From Amycolatopsis taiwanensis DSM 45107 (GTDB lineage: Bacteria; Actinomycetota; Actinomycetes; Mycobacteriales; Pseudonocardiaceae), in assembly GCF_000519205.1 (NCBI RefSeq), contig NZ_JAFB01000019.1, positions 1 through 64,000 of the forward strand: a stretch of 64,000 bases of DNA. Direction: 5' to 3'. The notes beneath the pieces are model-generated. The model did not search any database and was not told the DNA's origin. It was given only the letters and a program-made list of their open reading frames with translations. Position 1 is the stretch's first letter. Every line of letters begins with the position of its first letter. Below are positions 53,744-62,318 of this stretch, piece after piece. The position numbers were made by a program, and so were the translations under genes.

Positions 53744-55138
53744 ATGAGCACTGCTACCACGAAATACCGGGAGATAACTGATCAAAACGGACGTGTTTAC
53801 CGGATAGGCGAGTCGCCCCACGACCTCATGGGGCGCTCGCGTTCCTGGATGGTCTGGCTGCCGTGGGTGGCGATGATGGCGGTCAGCGTGTTCGAATACG
53901 GCTGGGGTGCCGCGGAGGAAACACTCGAGAAGGCGCACGGCTGGAGCCTGACCAACGCCTTCTGGCTGGCCAGCATCTGGGCGGTGTTCCAGGCCGGCGT
54001 GGCGTTCCCGGCCGGAAGGCTCCGCGAGAAGGGCATCGTCTCGGCGCGGACCGCGATGGTGGCCGGCGCGATATTCAGCGGCATCGGCTATTTCAGCATC
54101 GCGCACAGTGGAAATCTCGTTGTCGCCTTCATCGGGTATTCGGTGTTCGGCGGCACCGGCGCCGGCCTGGTCTACGCCACCTGCATCAACATGGTCGGTA
54201 AGTGGTATCCGGAAAAGCGGGGTGCCAGGACGGGTTTCGTCAACGGCGGTTTCGCCTACGGCACGGTGCCGTTCATCTTCGTGTTCAGCTACCTGTTCCA
54301 CGAGAGCAACCTCACCCTGGTCCTCGACCTGATCGGCCTGTACATGCTGGTGGTCGTCGCGATCTGCGGGGTGCTGTTCCGGGATCCGCCGAAGAACTGG
54401 TGGCCGGCGGAGGTCGACCCGATCGCCTGGACCAGCGGCCAGGGCGGCGGGCAGGCGGCCAGGCGGCTGGCCAAGAACCCGCCCGCGGTGCGGCAGTTCA
54501 CGCCGAAGGAAGCGATCAGGACCGGCATGCTCCCGTTGATGTGGGTGTGCCTGGTGATCATCGGCGGCGTTTCGCTGTTCGGCATCAACTTCCAGGTGCC
54601 GTTCGCGAAGGCCAGCGGGTTCGGCCCGTTCGTCGTCGCCTCCTCGGCGGGCATCCTGTCGGTGGTCAACGGGACGGGCCGCGCGCTCACCGGCTGGCTC
54701 TCCGACCACATCGGACGCCGGCAGACCCTGACGCTGGTGCTGCTGATCGCCGCGATCGGCCAGTTCGGCGTGCTCTACGCCGGCAACGCCGAGATCCTGT
54801 GGTTGTTCATGATCTTCGCGTTCATCAACGGGTTCGGCAGCGGCGCGTTCTACCCACTGTTCGCCGCGCTCGTGCCCGACTATTTCGGCGAGAACTACAA
54901 CGCGTCGAACTACGGTCTGGTCTACAGCGCCAAGCTGATCGGTGGCATCGGCGGTGGCGGTCTCGCCGCTGCCGTGGTGGTCGCGTGGGGTTACACCGGC
55001 GCCTACGTTCTGGCCGGCTGCATCGCACTGCTGGCCGCGGGCATGACGCTGTTCCTCCGTCAGCCGGGGCGTGGCCAGGTGCGGATGTCACCGCTGACTG
55101 CGTCCAGCACCGACGCCGGGGTCGCGCCGTCGACGTGA
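53744..55138 (+). CDS. MFS transporter, oxalate/formate antiporter (OFA) family
   Basis: A 464-residue, 12-segment transporter. GRSRSWMVWLPWVAMMAVSVFEYGWG marks the first membrane segment in halves, and AGLVYATCINMVGKWYPEKRGARTGFVNGGFAYG the fourth-fifth, both typical of OFA proteins. It lies 90 bp after the synthetase gene in the same direction. The family exchanges oxalate for formate in Oxalobacter; other members carry small monocarboxylates. A paralogue lies at 56026-57315. The two, flanking the regulator, suggest uptake of the pathway's acid and export of product. Confidence 0.9.
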   Translation: MSTATTKYREITDQNGRVYRIGESPHDLMGRSRSWMVWLPWVAMMAVSVFEYGWGAAEETLEKAHGWSLTNAFWLASIWAVFQAGVAFPAGRLREKGIVSARTAMVAGAIFSGIGYFSIAHSGNLVVAFIGYSVFGGTGAGLVYATCINMVGKWYPEKRGARTGFVNGGFAYGTVPFIFVFSYLFHESNLTLVLDLIGLYMLVVVAICGVLFRDPPKNWWPAEVDPIAWTSGQGGGQAARRLAKNPPAVRQFTPKEAIRTGMLPLMWVCLVIIGGVSLFGINFQVPFAKASGFGPFVVASSAGILSVVNGTGRALTGWLSDHIGRRQTLTLVLLIAAIGQFGVLYAGNAEILWLFMIFAFINGFGSGAFYPLFAALVPDYFGENYNASNYGLVYSAKLIGGIGGGGLAAAVVVAWGYTGAYVLAGCIALLAAGMTLFLRQPGRGQVRMSPLTASSTDAGVAPST

Positions 55139-55149
55139 AACCGGGGATC

Positions 55150-55186
55150 GGGTGTCTTACCGCGTCGCTACCGCGGCAAGACACCC
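55150..55186. terminator. Strong hairpin between convergent OFA transporter and GntR genes
   Basis: Arms 55150-55164 (GGGTGTCTTACCGCG) and 55172-55186 (CGCGGCAAGACACCC) pair at 14 of 15 positions, with a 7-base loop. It starts 11 bases after the transporter stop and is suited to terminate both strands. No clear T-run. Confidence 0.7.
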
Positions 55187-55199
55187 GGTCACGGGAGGG

Positions 55200-55916
55200 T
55201 CAGCGCTTGTACTGCTCGTGGTAGACCTGCCGGGTCCGTTCGGTGTGCTGGGCCATGATCTTGGCGGCCAGTTCGGCGTCACCCGCGGCGATCGCCTTGA
55301 TCAGCTCGGCGTGCTCGTTCCACGCGTCGTGGCCGCGCGGCTTGGCGATCGGCCGGTAGTACCACTGGACTCGGCGTTCGACGAGATCGATGTGCTCGGC
55401 GAGCACGATATTGCCGGACAGCCTGGTGATCTCCGCGTGCAACGCGGAATTCGCCCGCACCATGTCTTCGGCGTTCTCCGCGGCCAGTGCGTCCAGGCCG
55501 GCCTGCTGGAGCTCCCAGAGCCGCTTGACGTCCTCCTCCGTGGCGCCCGCGGCGGCCAGCCGGGCGGAATGGGTCTCCAGTACGGCCCGGACGGACAGGA
55601 GCTGGTCGGCCTCTTCCTCGGTGGGCGTGTGCACGAACGCGCCCTGGCCGGGGCGCAGGTCGACCCAGCCGTCGGTTTGCAGGCGCTGCAACGCCTCACG
55701 GACCGGCTGGCGGCTGACGCCGAGGTACTCGGCCAGCTCGTTTTCCACCAGGTGCCGTCCGGGTTCCAGGGTGCCGTTGACGATCAGTTCGATGATCGCG
55801 TCGTACACTGCCTGCCGCAGCGGAGCCGGTCGCTGCACCCGGCGCGCGGCAGCCGGGGTCAGCGCATTACGTGCGCCACGGCTGGTCGGCGCGGGAAACG
55901 GGGCTCGCTGGGTCAC
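55200..55916 (-). CDS. GntR-family regulator, FCD (FadR) subfamily
   Basis: 238 residues: N-terminal winged helix (LRQAVYDAIIELIVNGTLEPG, then LAEYLGVSRQPVREALQRL) and a helical FCD ligand domain (about 100-230) with an Asp/His set (DLVERR, HAEITRL, HTERT). Such regulators sense organic acids. The inverted repeat GCATAC-N8-GTATGC lies 61 bp upstream of its start and again before the second OFA gene. It is probably the repressor of the island and of itself. Confidence 0.9.
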   Translation of the reverse strand: MTQRAPFPAPTSRGARNALTPAAARRVQRPAPLRQAVYDAIIELIVNGTLEPGRHLVENELAEYLGVSRQPVREALQRLQTDGWVDLRPGQGAFVHTPTEEEADQLLSVRAVLETHSARLAAAGATEEDVKRLWELQQAGLDALAAENAEDMVRANSALHAEITRLSGNIVLAEHIDLVERRVQWYYRPIAKPRGHDAWNEHAELIKAIAAGDAELAAKIMAQHTERTRQVYHEQYKR

Positions 55917-55976
55917 CAGCCACTCCTTGTCCAGAGCATCGCTTTCTCACCAACACTGTCCACTTTGCTCCGCCTA

Positions 55977-55996
55977 GCATACAGGCTTCCGTATGC
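55977..55996. promoter_or_regulatory. GntR operator C: GCATAC-N8-GTATGC
   Basis: A perfect inverted repeat with 8-bp spacer (AGGCTTCC), 61 bp upstream of the GntR gene and just after the end of the second OFA gene. Site D has the same arms and spacing. Its position suggests autoregulation. Confidence 0.75.
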
Positions 55997-56025
55997 AAAA
56001 ACCTCACCTGGCGAGGTGAGCTTCA

Positions 56026-57315
56026 TCAGGCGAGGAGGCGGGGACGGCCGGGCTGCCGGAGAGAACGGAGGAGGATCGCGGCGAACAGCGCGAGCCCCGC
56101 GGTCACCAGGAATCCGGCAACCGCACTGAAATAGGCGGCGAAGAGCGCGCCGATGAGGCCACCCGCGGCCTTGGCGCCGTAGAACAGACCGAAGTTCGGC
56201 AGACCGAGGCGCTCGCCGAAATGGCTTTCCACCAACGAAGGCAGCAGCGCGTAGCACGCCCCGGAGGCCGCTCCGGCAAGGCATGCACCGGCGAAGAGCA
56301 CGGCCGGGTCCCGGTCTCCGGCGAGCAACACCAGTTGTGCCACTCCGCCGACCGCCAACGCGGTACGCAGGATCGCGCGACGGCCGAACCGGGCACCCGC
56401 CCACCCGGCGGCGCCGCGGGCGAGCCCGCTGGCGAAGGCGAGCGCTCCCATCGCGGCCAGGCCGGCACCGCGCGCGAACACGGCGAGATAGGCGAGGTCG
56501 AACAGGCTCACTGCGGCCGCACAGGCCACGACGGTGTACAGCGTCCGTGCTTGGCGGCATCGCACGACCTCTGCCACCGAGTACCGCCGGATCGCTGGGC
56601 GGTTGCGGCGCAGACTCGGGTTCACCGTCTTGTCCAGCGCCCACTCCCGCGGGTCGATGTGACCGGGCCACCAGTCCTCCGGCGGGTCGCGCAGCACCAC
56701 CGCGCTCGCCCCGGCGAGCACCAGCACCGCCAGCCCGGCGACCACGCCCGCCGTGGCGGGGTGGGAAACTCCGCCCGCCACCACCAGAATCGGGATCGAG
56801 CCATAGGCGAACGCGCCGCTCACCACGGCGGTTCGCGCGGGCTGCTCGGGATACCACCGCGAGACCACGCTCAGGCACGTGCCGTAGATCAGTCCAGCGC
56901 CGATGCCGCCCAGCACCGCATGGTTGACCATGACCACCGTGAAGCTGCCGGTACCACCCAGCGTGAGCAGCCCGGACGCGCACAGCACGGCACCGGCGGC
57001 GAGCGTGAAGGCGGGCGCAAGCCGCAACCGTGCGCGCGCCCGCGCGACGGGGTAAAGCGCCGCGCTCTGGCATACCGTCCACACCGCCAGCACCCAGCAC
57101 CCCTGCTGCCAGCTCCAGCCGTGTGCGGAGACGAAAGACGGGAGCAGGGCACCGTAGCCGTACTGGCCGGCTCCGGCCGCCAGCATCGCAACCCAGGCGG
57201 CCCACCGCATCCAGCCGCGCGAACGTCCGAGCAGCTCCCGGTCGCTCTCCCCGACGCGATATCGCCTGCCGTAGAAGTCGCGGACGTCCCGGCGCGTCGC
57301 AATCATTCCGGACAT
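56026..57315 (-). CDS. Second MFS transporter of the oxalate/formate antiporter family
   Basis: A 429-residue OFA-type protein, paralogous to the one at 53744 (LLGRSRGWMRWAAWVAML against LMGRSRSWMVWLPWVAMM; also AGLIYGTCLSVVSRWYPE and LRDPPEDWWP). AGGAGG lies six bases before ATG 57315. It is oriented like the GntR gene and ends 109 bp upstream of it. Operator D is directly before its start, so it is probably induced with the rest. It differs in the charged residues of later segments, so its substrate may be different. Confidence 0.88.
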   Translation of the reverse strand: MSGMIATRRDVRDFYGRRYRVGESDRELLGRSRGWMRWAAWVAMLAAGAGQYGYGALLPSFVSAHGWSWQQGCWVLAVWTVCQSAALYPVARARARLRLAPAFTLAAGAVLCASGLLTLGGTGSFTVVMVNHAVLGGIGAGLIYGTCLSVVSRWYPEQPARTAVVSGAFAYGSIPILVVAGGVSHPATAGVVAGLAVLVLAGASAVVLRDPPEDWWPGHIDPREWALDKTVNPSLRRNRPAIRRYSVAEVVRCRQARTLYTVVACAAAVSLFDLAYLAVFARGAGLAAMGALAFASGLARGAAGWAGARFGRRAILRTALAVGGVAQLVLLAGDRDPAVLFAGACLAGAASGACYALLPSLVESHFGERLGLPNFGLFYGAKAAGGLIGALFAAYFSAVAGFLVTAGLALFAAILLRSLRQPGRPRLLA

Positions 57316-57326
57316 ACTCACCTCCT

Positions 57327-57346
57327 GCATACAGTATGTTGTATGC
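57327..57346. promoter_or_regulatory. GntR operator D: GCATAC-N8-GTATGC
   Basis: Arms identical to site C, with the 8-bp spacer AGTATGTT. It starts 12 bp before the second OFA gene's start, close enough to the ribosome site for repression by blocking the promoter. Confidence 0.75.
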
Positions 57347-57507
57347 CTAATGGAGGTAACGACCAGAACGCCGAGAGGAGACTTTTCGATAACTTTGTGA
57401 TCTGCGGCACTGCTCAGTAATTGGGGCAGCTTGTCGCCCGCCTTCGGTCGAGCGTGCGCTGAATGCATGGAAACGCTGGACGCCCAAGACGCCCCGGCCG
57501 GCTCGGT

Positions 57508-57990
57508 TCAGCTGCGCGACCAGGCGGTGCGCATCCAGTTCGCGGCCAGCACGATCGTGGCGATCAACGCGATGATCAGGCCGATGCCCGGCCCCGTGCC
57601 AGGCGTGTTCGTGGCGCTGGACGACTGCTGCGACCACACCGCGAGCAGACCGTCCACCGAGGCGAACCAGCCACCCATCGCGCACACCCAGGTCAGCCAC
57701 CAGCGCCGGGTCGACAGCGCGAGCACCGAGGCCCCCACGCCGAACACGCTGGAGGTGGTGGCGAACAGCTGCGGTACGGCCCCACCCTGACCGAAGAGCA
57801 CCTGCCAGCCGGTGTGCGGCCCCACCCAGGGCAGCAACTGACCGACCAGCAGCACGAACACCAGCACCGAGATCACGAAGCCCCGGCGGCCGATGTCGAC
57901 CGTGCGGGCGGCCTTCGACACCACCTCGTCCACATCCGCGGCCAGGCGGGTCAGGTCGGTCCCGTCACCGTTCGTCGAGTGCTCGCTCAT
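57508..57990 (-). CDS. Small four-segment membrane protein (Rv2732c-like by position)
   Basis: A 160-residue protein with a polar N-terminus and four predicted membrane segments. The start ATG 57990 has GAGGAAAG upstream. It follows miaB on the same strand, as Rv2732c does in M. tuberculosis. Function unknown. It marks the right border of the catabolic island. Confidence 0.75.
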   Translation of the reverse strand: MSEHSTNGDGTDLTRLAADVDEVVSKAARTVDIGRRGFVISVLVFVLLVGQLLPWVGPHTGWQVLFGQGGAVPQLFATTSSVFGVGASVLALSTRRWWLTWVCAMGGWFASVDGLLAVWSQQSSSATNTPGTGPGIGLIIALIATIVLAANWMRTAWSRS

Positions 57991-58086
57991 CGCTTTCCTC
58001 TTCCCACGCGAGTAAGGCACCGTGGTCGCCCTGATTGCCGCGCCTCAACACGCTGCTCGCGCCGCCTGCTGCTGCATTCCGGCCGC

Positions 58087-59577
58087 TCACGCATCACATC
58101 CGTGCGTTGCCGGAAGCGCCGGCGGGGCACCGAAGGCGGGCAGGCCCAGGCTGACCCCGTCGGTCTTCGGTCGCCGCCCGGCTTCCACATTGTCCCCCGC
58201 CCCGGTGCGCCGGTGCGACACCAGGTCCCCGTCGGCCACCAGGTGATGCGGGGCGCCGTAGGTGATCACGGCCTCCACGACGTCGCCCGGGCGCACGGAC
58301 GTCCGTACAGCCGACCCGGTGGGCGTGAAGTGCACCAGCCGGCCGTCGCGGGCGCGCCCGCTCATCCGGTGCGTCTCCGCGTCCTTGCGGCCTTCGCCCG
58401 TGGCCACCAGCAGTTCGACCTTGCGGCCGACGAGCTTGCGGTTCTCCTGCCAGGCAATGTCGTTCTGCAGGTCGACCAGCCGGTCGTAACGCTCCTGCAC
58501 GACCTGCTTGGGCACCTGGCCGTCCATCTCGGCGGCCGGGGTGCCGGGACGTTTGGAGTACTGGAAGGTGAACGCGCTGGAGAACCGGGCCTGGCGCACC
58601 ACGTCGAGGGTCGCCTCGAAGTCCTCCTCCGTCTCCCCCGGGAAGCCCACGATGATGTCGGTGGTGATGGCCGCCTCCGGCATCGCCGCCCGCACCTTGT
58701 CCAGAATGGACAGGAAGCGGGCGGACCGGTAGGAGCGGCGCATCTCGCGAAGCACCCGGTCGGAACCCGACTGCAGCGGCATGTGCAGCTGCGGGCACAC
58801 GTTGGGAGTCTCGGCCATCGCCTCGATCACGTCGTCGGTGAACGCGGCCGGGTGGGGTGAGGTGAACCGCACCCGCTCCAGGCCGTCGACCGAGCCGCAC
58901 GCGCGCAGCAGCTTGCCGAAGGCCAGCCGGTCACCGAACTCCACGCCGTAGGAGTTCACGTTCTGGCCCAGCAGGGTCACCTCGAGCACGCCCTCGGCCA
59001 CCAGCGCCTCGACCTCGGCCAGGATCTCACCGGGCCGGCGGTCACGTTCCTTGCCCCGCAAGGAAGGCACGATGCAGAACGTGCAGGTGTTGTTGCAGCC
59101 CACCGAGATCGACACCCAGCCCGAGTAGGCCGAGTCGCGGCGAGCGGGCAGCGTGGACGGGAAGGTTTCCAGCGACTCGAGGATCTCCACCTCGGCCTCG
59201 GCGTTGTGCCGGGCGCGTTCCAGCAGCACCGGCAGCGCACCGAGGTTGTGGGTGCCGAACACGACGTCCACCCACGGCGCGCGCTTGACGATGTCGCCAC
59301 GGTCCTTCTGCGCGAGGCAGCCGCCGACCGCGATCTGCATACCGGGGTTGGCCTCCTTGACCGGGCGCAGGTGGCCGAGGGTGCCGTAGAGCTTGTTGTC
59401 CGCGTTCTCCCGCACGGCGCAGGTGTTGAACACGACGACGTCCGGCGTGCTGCCTTCGCCCGCCGGCAGGTAACCCGCCTCCTCCAGCTGTCCCGCGAGC
59501 CGTTCGGAGTCGTGCACGTTCATCTGGCAGCCGAAGGTGCGGATCTGGAAGGTTTTGTGAACCCTGTCCTCGCTCAT
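58087..59577 (-). CDS. miaB: tRNA-2-methylthio-N6-dimethylallyladenosine synthase
   Basis: The 496-residue enzyme has the N-terminal methylthiotransferase domain ([29 protein letters not shown] and GCLAQKDR for the second cluster) and radical-SAM motif [10 protein letters not shown]-terminal TRAM domain (about 385-450) and a proline/glycine-rich tail follow. It methylthiolates i6A37, the product of MiaA. ATG 59577 is chosen, although no clear ribosome site is seen. The membrane-protein gene follows after 96 bp. Confidence 0.95.
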   Translation of the reverse strand: MSEDRVHKTFQIRTFGCQMNVHDSERLAGQLEEAGYLPAGEGSTPDVVVFNTCAVRENADNKLYGTLGHLRPVKEANPGMQIAVGGCLAQKDRGDIVKRAPWVDVVFGTHNLGALPVLLERARHNAEAEVEILESLETFPSTLPARRDSAYSGWVSISVGCNNTCTFCIVPSLRGKERDRRPGEILAEVEALVAEGVLEVTLLGQNVNSYGVEFGDRLAFGKLLRACGSVDGLERVRFTSPHPAAFTDDVIEAMAETPNVCPQLHMPLQSGSDRVLREMRRSYRSARFLSILDKVRAAMPEAAITTDIIVGFPGETEEDFEATLDVVRQARFSSAFTFQYSKRPGTPAAEMDGQVPKQVVQERYDRLVDLQNDIAWQENRKLVGRKVELLVATGEGRKDAETHRMSGRARDGRLVHFTPTGSAVRTSVRPGDVVEAVITYGAPHHLVADGDLVSHRRTGAGDNVEAGRRPKTDGVSLGLPAFGAPPALPATHGCDA

Positions 59578-59644
59578 CACGAACAAGGGTAGACCAGCAA
59601 AAGCCCCGACCCAGACCTGGACGTCAACCACCGCAGCCCGACGA

Positions 59645-60085
59645 TCACGGCGTTTGGCCGTCTACCGGCGACACCCACGGATCGAGGACGGCAATACCGG
59701 TGTCGGCAAAATCCTTCACATTGCGCGTTGCCACGTCCGCGCCGTGGAGACGACAGATCGCGGCGATCTGGGCGTCAGCCACGCTGATCGGCCGGCCTTG
59801 GCGTTCACGAGAGACAACGATCTCCGCGTACACCACGGCCGCGTCTGGCGTGAAGGCAAGGACCCGGCCGGCGAAGTCCTCTTCGAGTAGTCCTCGCGCT
59901 CTGGACGCCAGGACATTCTTGCGGTCTCCCTCCGGCAGCCGAGCTATGCCATACAGCAACTCCGCCGCGGTGATCGCGGTGAGAAAAACGTGCTCGGCCG
60001 GATAACGGTCGACCCAGGCCAGGACATTCCGATCGACCTCCCGACGCATCAGTTCAGACACGACGTTCGTGTCGAGCACGATCAT
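59645..60085 (-). CDS. PIN-domain toxin (FitB/VapC type)
   Basis: A 146-residue PIN ribonuclease. Acidic residues are in [14 protein letters not shown], in [12 protein letters not shown], in [22 protein letters not shown] and in VKDF. The family cleaves RNA and is held by a ribbon-helix-helix antitoxin. The start overlaps the antitoxin stop (ATGA). The pair resembles FitAB. Complete catalytic residues suggest an active toxin. Confidence 0.9.
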   Translation of the reverse strand: MIVLDTNVVSELMRREVDRNVLAWVDRYPAEHVFLTAITAAELLYGIARLPEGDRKNVLASRARGLLEEDFAGRVLAFTPDAAVVYAEIVVSRERQGRPISVADAQIAAICRLHGADVATRNVKDFADTGIAVLDPWVSPVDGQTP

Positions 60086-60327
60086 TCAGGAAGCTCCGCG
60101 GCTCGTGGGGCCTCGGAGCGAGACGGGATAGGCACGGACACGTCGTCGACATCGCTGAATCGCTGGTGGATACGGCTGCCGATACCCGCGGTGGATGCCG
60201 ACCCAGTGAGCGCGGCTCTCAGGATCTCCCGAACCTCAGCCTCCATGGACTGACCGTGCCGGGCAGCGCGAACGCGCAGTTCTGCCTTCAACCTGTCGTC
60301 GAAGTCGCGAATCGTCAAGGTCGCCAT
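60082..60327 (-). CDS. Ribbon-helix-helix antitoxin (FitA type)
   Basis: An 81-residue protein with an N-terminal ribbon-helix-helix (MATLTIRDFDDRLKAELRVR, then GQSMEAEVREIL), as in FitA. The C-terminal tail is acidic and would wrap the toxin. GGAGGT lies nine to ten bases before ATG 60327. It is coupled to the toxin gene by ATGA. Confidence 0.9.
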   Translation of the reverse strand: MATLTIRDFDDRLKAELRVRAARHGQSMEAEVREILRAALTGSASTAGIGSRIHQRFSDVDDVSVPIPSRSEAPRAAELPE

Positions 60328-60345
60328 GATCCATCACCTCCACCT

Positions 60346-60360
60346 CTGCATGCAATGCAG
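60346..60360. promoter_or_regulatory. Candidate FitA operator
   Basis: CTGCAT-GCA-ATGCAG is a perfect inverted repeat 18 bp upstream of the antitoxin start. On the minus strand TTGACT lies just before it. Autoregulation by the FitAB complex is expected. Confidence 0.6.
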
Positions 60361-60547
60361 TCAATGCTAGCACGGCAGCATCTATCGAGGCAGCCCGCAG
60401 CGGATGGCCGGCGCATCGAGTCGTTAGAGTGACGCGCGACTCGGCGGCGAGGCAGATGACACCTCGATTTCGGTTGGTCCCTTTCGTGGGTATCCAGGCC
60501 GGTTTGGGTGTTAGATCGCCGGGTGAACCGCGGGTGATGGAGGCTAG

Positions 60548-61303
60548 ATGACCACAACGACGTCGGCACCGCCCATGATCAGGGCGACGGGCGTGAACAA
60601 GTTCTTCGGCGAGCTGCACGTACTAAAGGACATCAACCTCGAGGTGCCACGCGGTCAGGTCGTCGTGGTGCTGGGCCCGTCCGGCTCCGGCAAGTCCACC
60701 CTGTGCCGGGCGATCAACCGGCTGGAACCGATCAGCTCCGGCGAGATCGCCGTCGACGGCAAGCCGCTGCCCGCCGAGGGCAAGGCACTGGCCGCCCTGC
60801 GCGCCGACGTCGGCATGGTCTTCCAGTCGTTCAACCTGTTCGCCCACAAGACGATCCTGGAGAACGTGACGCTGGCCCCGCAGAAGGTCCGCAAGGTCCC
60901 GGCCGAAGAGGCCCGCAAGACCGCAACGGAGCTGCTGGAGCGCGTCGGGATCGCCAACCAGGCAGAGAAATACCCGGCCCAGCTCTCCGGCGGGCAGCAG
61001 CAGCGGGCCGCGATCGCCCGCGCGCTGGCCATGCGGCCGAAGGTGATGCTCTTCGACGAGCCGACTTCGGCCCTCGACCCGGAGATGGTCCAGGAGGTGC
61101 TGGACACCATGACCGGGCTCGCCGCGGAAGGGATGACCATGCTCGTGGTCACGCACGAGATGGGTTTCGCCCGCCGCGCCGCGGACCGGGTGGTGTTCAT
61201 GGCCGACGGCGAGATCGTCGAGGATGCCGCCCCGGACGAGTTCTTCACCGCACCGAAATCGGAGCGCGCGAAGGACTTCCTCGGCAAGATCTTGACCCAC
61301 TAG
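60548..61303 (+). CDS. gluA: Glutamate-type ABC transporter ATP-binding protein
   Basis: A 251-residue ATPase with Walker [11 protein letters not shown]-loop region [12 protein letters not shown], signature [12 protein letters not shown] and Walker [14 protein letters not shown]. It belongs to the polar amino-acid (PAAT) group. GGAGG lies four bases before the ATG. It is the first gene of a four-gene unit like gluABCD of Corynebacterium, which is also found in the miaB-recX-recA region there. Confidence 0.93.
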   Translation: MTTTTSAPPMIRATGVNKFFGELHVLKDINLEVPRGQVVVVLGPSGSGKSTLCRAINRLEPISSGEIAVDGKPLPAEGKALAALRADVGMVFQSFNLFAHKTILENVTLAPQKVRKVPAEEARKTATELLERVGIANQAEKYPAQLSGGQQQRAAIARALAMRPKVMLFDEPTSALDPEMVQEVLDTMTGLAAEGMTMLVVTHEMGFARRAADRVVFMADGEIVEDAAPDEFFTAPKSERAKDFLGKILTH

Positions 61304-61327
61304 TTCATCGAGAAATGGGAGTTGTTC

Positions 61328-62239
61328 ATGAGAATCCGCACCCTGGCAGCCGGGCTGCTGGTCGGCGCCCTGGCACTGACAGCCTGCGGAAAGGCGGGCT
61401 CGCCCACCGGCGACGCCCAGCAGGGCGGTGATGGCGGGGCGGCCCAGTCGCTCACCTACCCGGTGGCGCAGAACGTCGATGTAGCGGGCTCGGCCACGTT
61501 CACCAAGATCAAGAGCAACGGCCTGACCATCGGGGTCAAGGACGACCAGCCAGGCCTCGGCCTGAAGGACCCGACGACCGGCAAGTACACCGGCTTCGAC
61601 GTGGAGATCGCGAAGATGATCGCCGCGGGTCTCGGCGTCGACGAAAGCAAGATCACCTTCAAGACGGTCGACTCGGGTGCGCGCGAGGCCGCGATCGCCA
61701 ACGGCGACGTCGACTACTACGTCGGCACCTACACCATCAACGACAAGCGCAAGCAGCAGGTCTCCTTCGCCGGCCCGTACTTCCAGGCCGGTCAGGACCT
61801 GCTGGTGCGCAAGGACGACACCTCGATCACCGGGCCGGAGACGCTCAAGGGCAAGAAGGTCTGCTCGGTGACCGGGTCCACGCCCATCCAGCGGGTGCGC
61901 GACCAGGGCCTGACGGAGCCGAACAACATCGTCGAGTTCCAGAAGTACTCGCAGTGCGTGGAGAAGCTGGCCACCAAGGAGGTCGACGCGCTCACCACGG
62001 ACGACGCGATCCTCAAGGGTTACGCCGCCCAGGAGCCGGACACGCTGAAGGTCGTCGGCAAGACGTTCTCGCAGGAGCCCTACGGCATCGGCCTGAACAA
62101 GGACGACTCGGCGCTGCGCAACAAGATCGACGACCTGCTCCAGGCCGCCCTTGACGACGGGACCTGGCAGAAGATCTACGACGCCACCCTCGGCAAGTCC
62201 GGTTCCGCCGCGACGAAGCCGACCATCCAGCGGTACTGA
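61328..62239 (+). CDS. gluB: Glutamate-binding lipoprotein
   Basis: A 303-residue solute-binding protein with a lipoprotein signal (MRIRTLAAGLLVGALALTAC; lipobox LTAC, Cys20). The SBP_bac_3 fold shows GVKDDQPGLGLKDP and GFDVEIAKMIAAGLG, with ligand residues in VDSGAREAAIANGDVD. ATG 61328 follows GGGAG by seven bases. Glutamate is likely by homology to GluB. A large palindrome directly follows the gene. Confidence 0.92.
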   Translation: MRIRTLAAGLLVGALALTACGKAGSPTGDAQQGGDGGAAQSLTYPVAQNVDVAGSATFTKIKSNGLTIGVKDDQPGLGLKDPTTGKYTGFDVEIAKMIAAGLGVDESKITFKTVDSGAREAAIANGDVDYYVGTYTINDKRKQQVSFAGPYFQAGQDLLVRKDDTSITGPETLKGKKVCSVTGSTPIQRVRDQGLTEPNNIVEFQKYSQCVEKLATKEVDALTTDDAILKGYAAQEPDTLKVVGKTFSQEPYGIGLNKDDSALRNKIDDLLQAALDDGTWQKIYDATLGKSGSAATKPTIQRY

Positions 62240-62247
62240 CCCGGTTC

Positions 62248-62281
62248 GGGGCCGGCGGGCGTGATCACGCCCGCCGGCCCC
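62248..62281. terminator. 34-bp perfect palindrome between binding-protein and permease genes
   Basis: Positions 62248-62264 and 62265-62281 are exact reverse complements (arm GGGGCCGGCGGGCGTGA). It starts nine bases after the gluB stop and is followed by tgtattt. It could partly terminate transcription or protect the upstream mRNA, giving more binding protein than permease, as in many ABC importer operons. Confidence 0.75.
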
Positions 62282-62318
62282 TGTATTTCCCCTGTATCCC
62301 TCTGCGGGGAGAGTGCGA

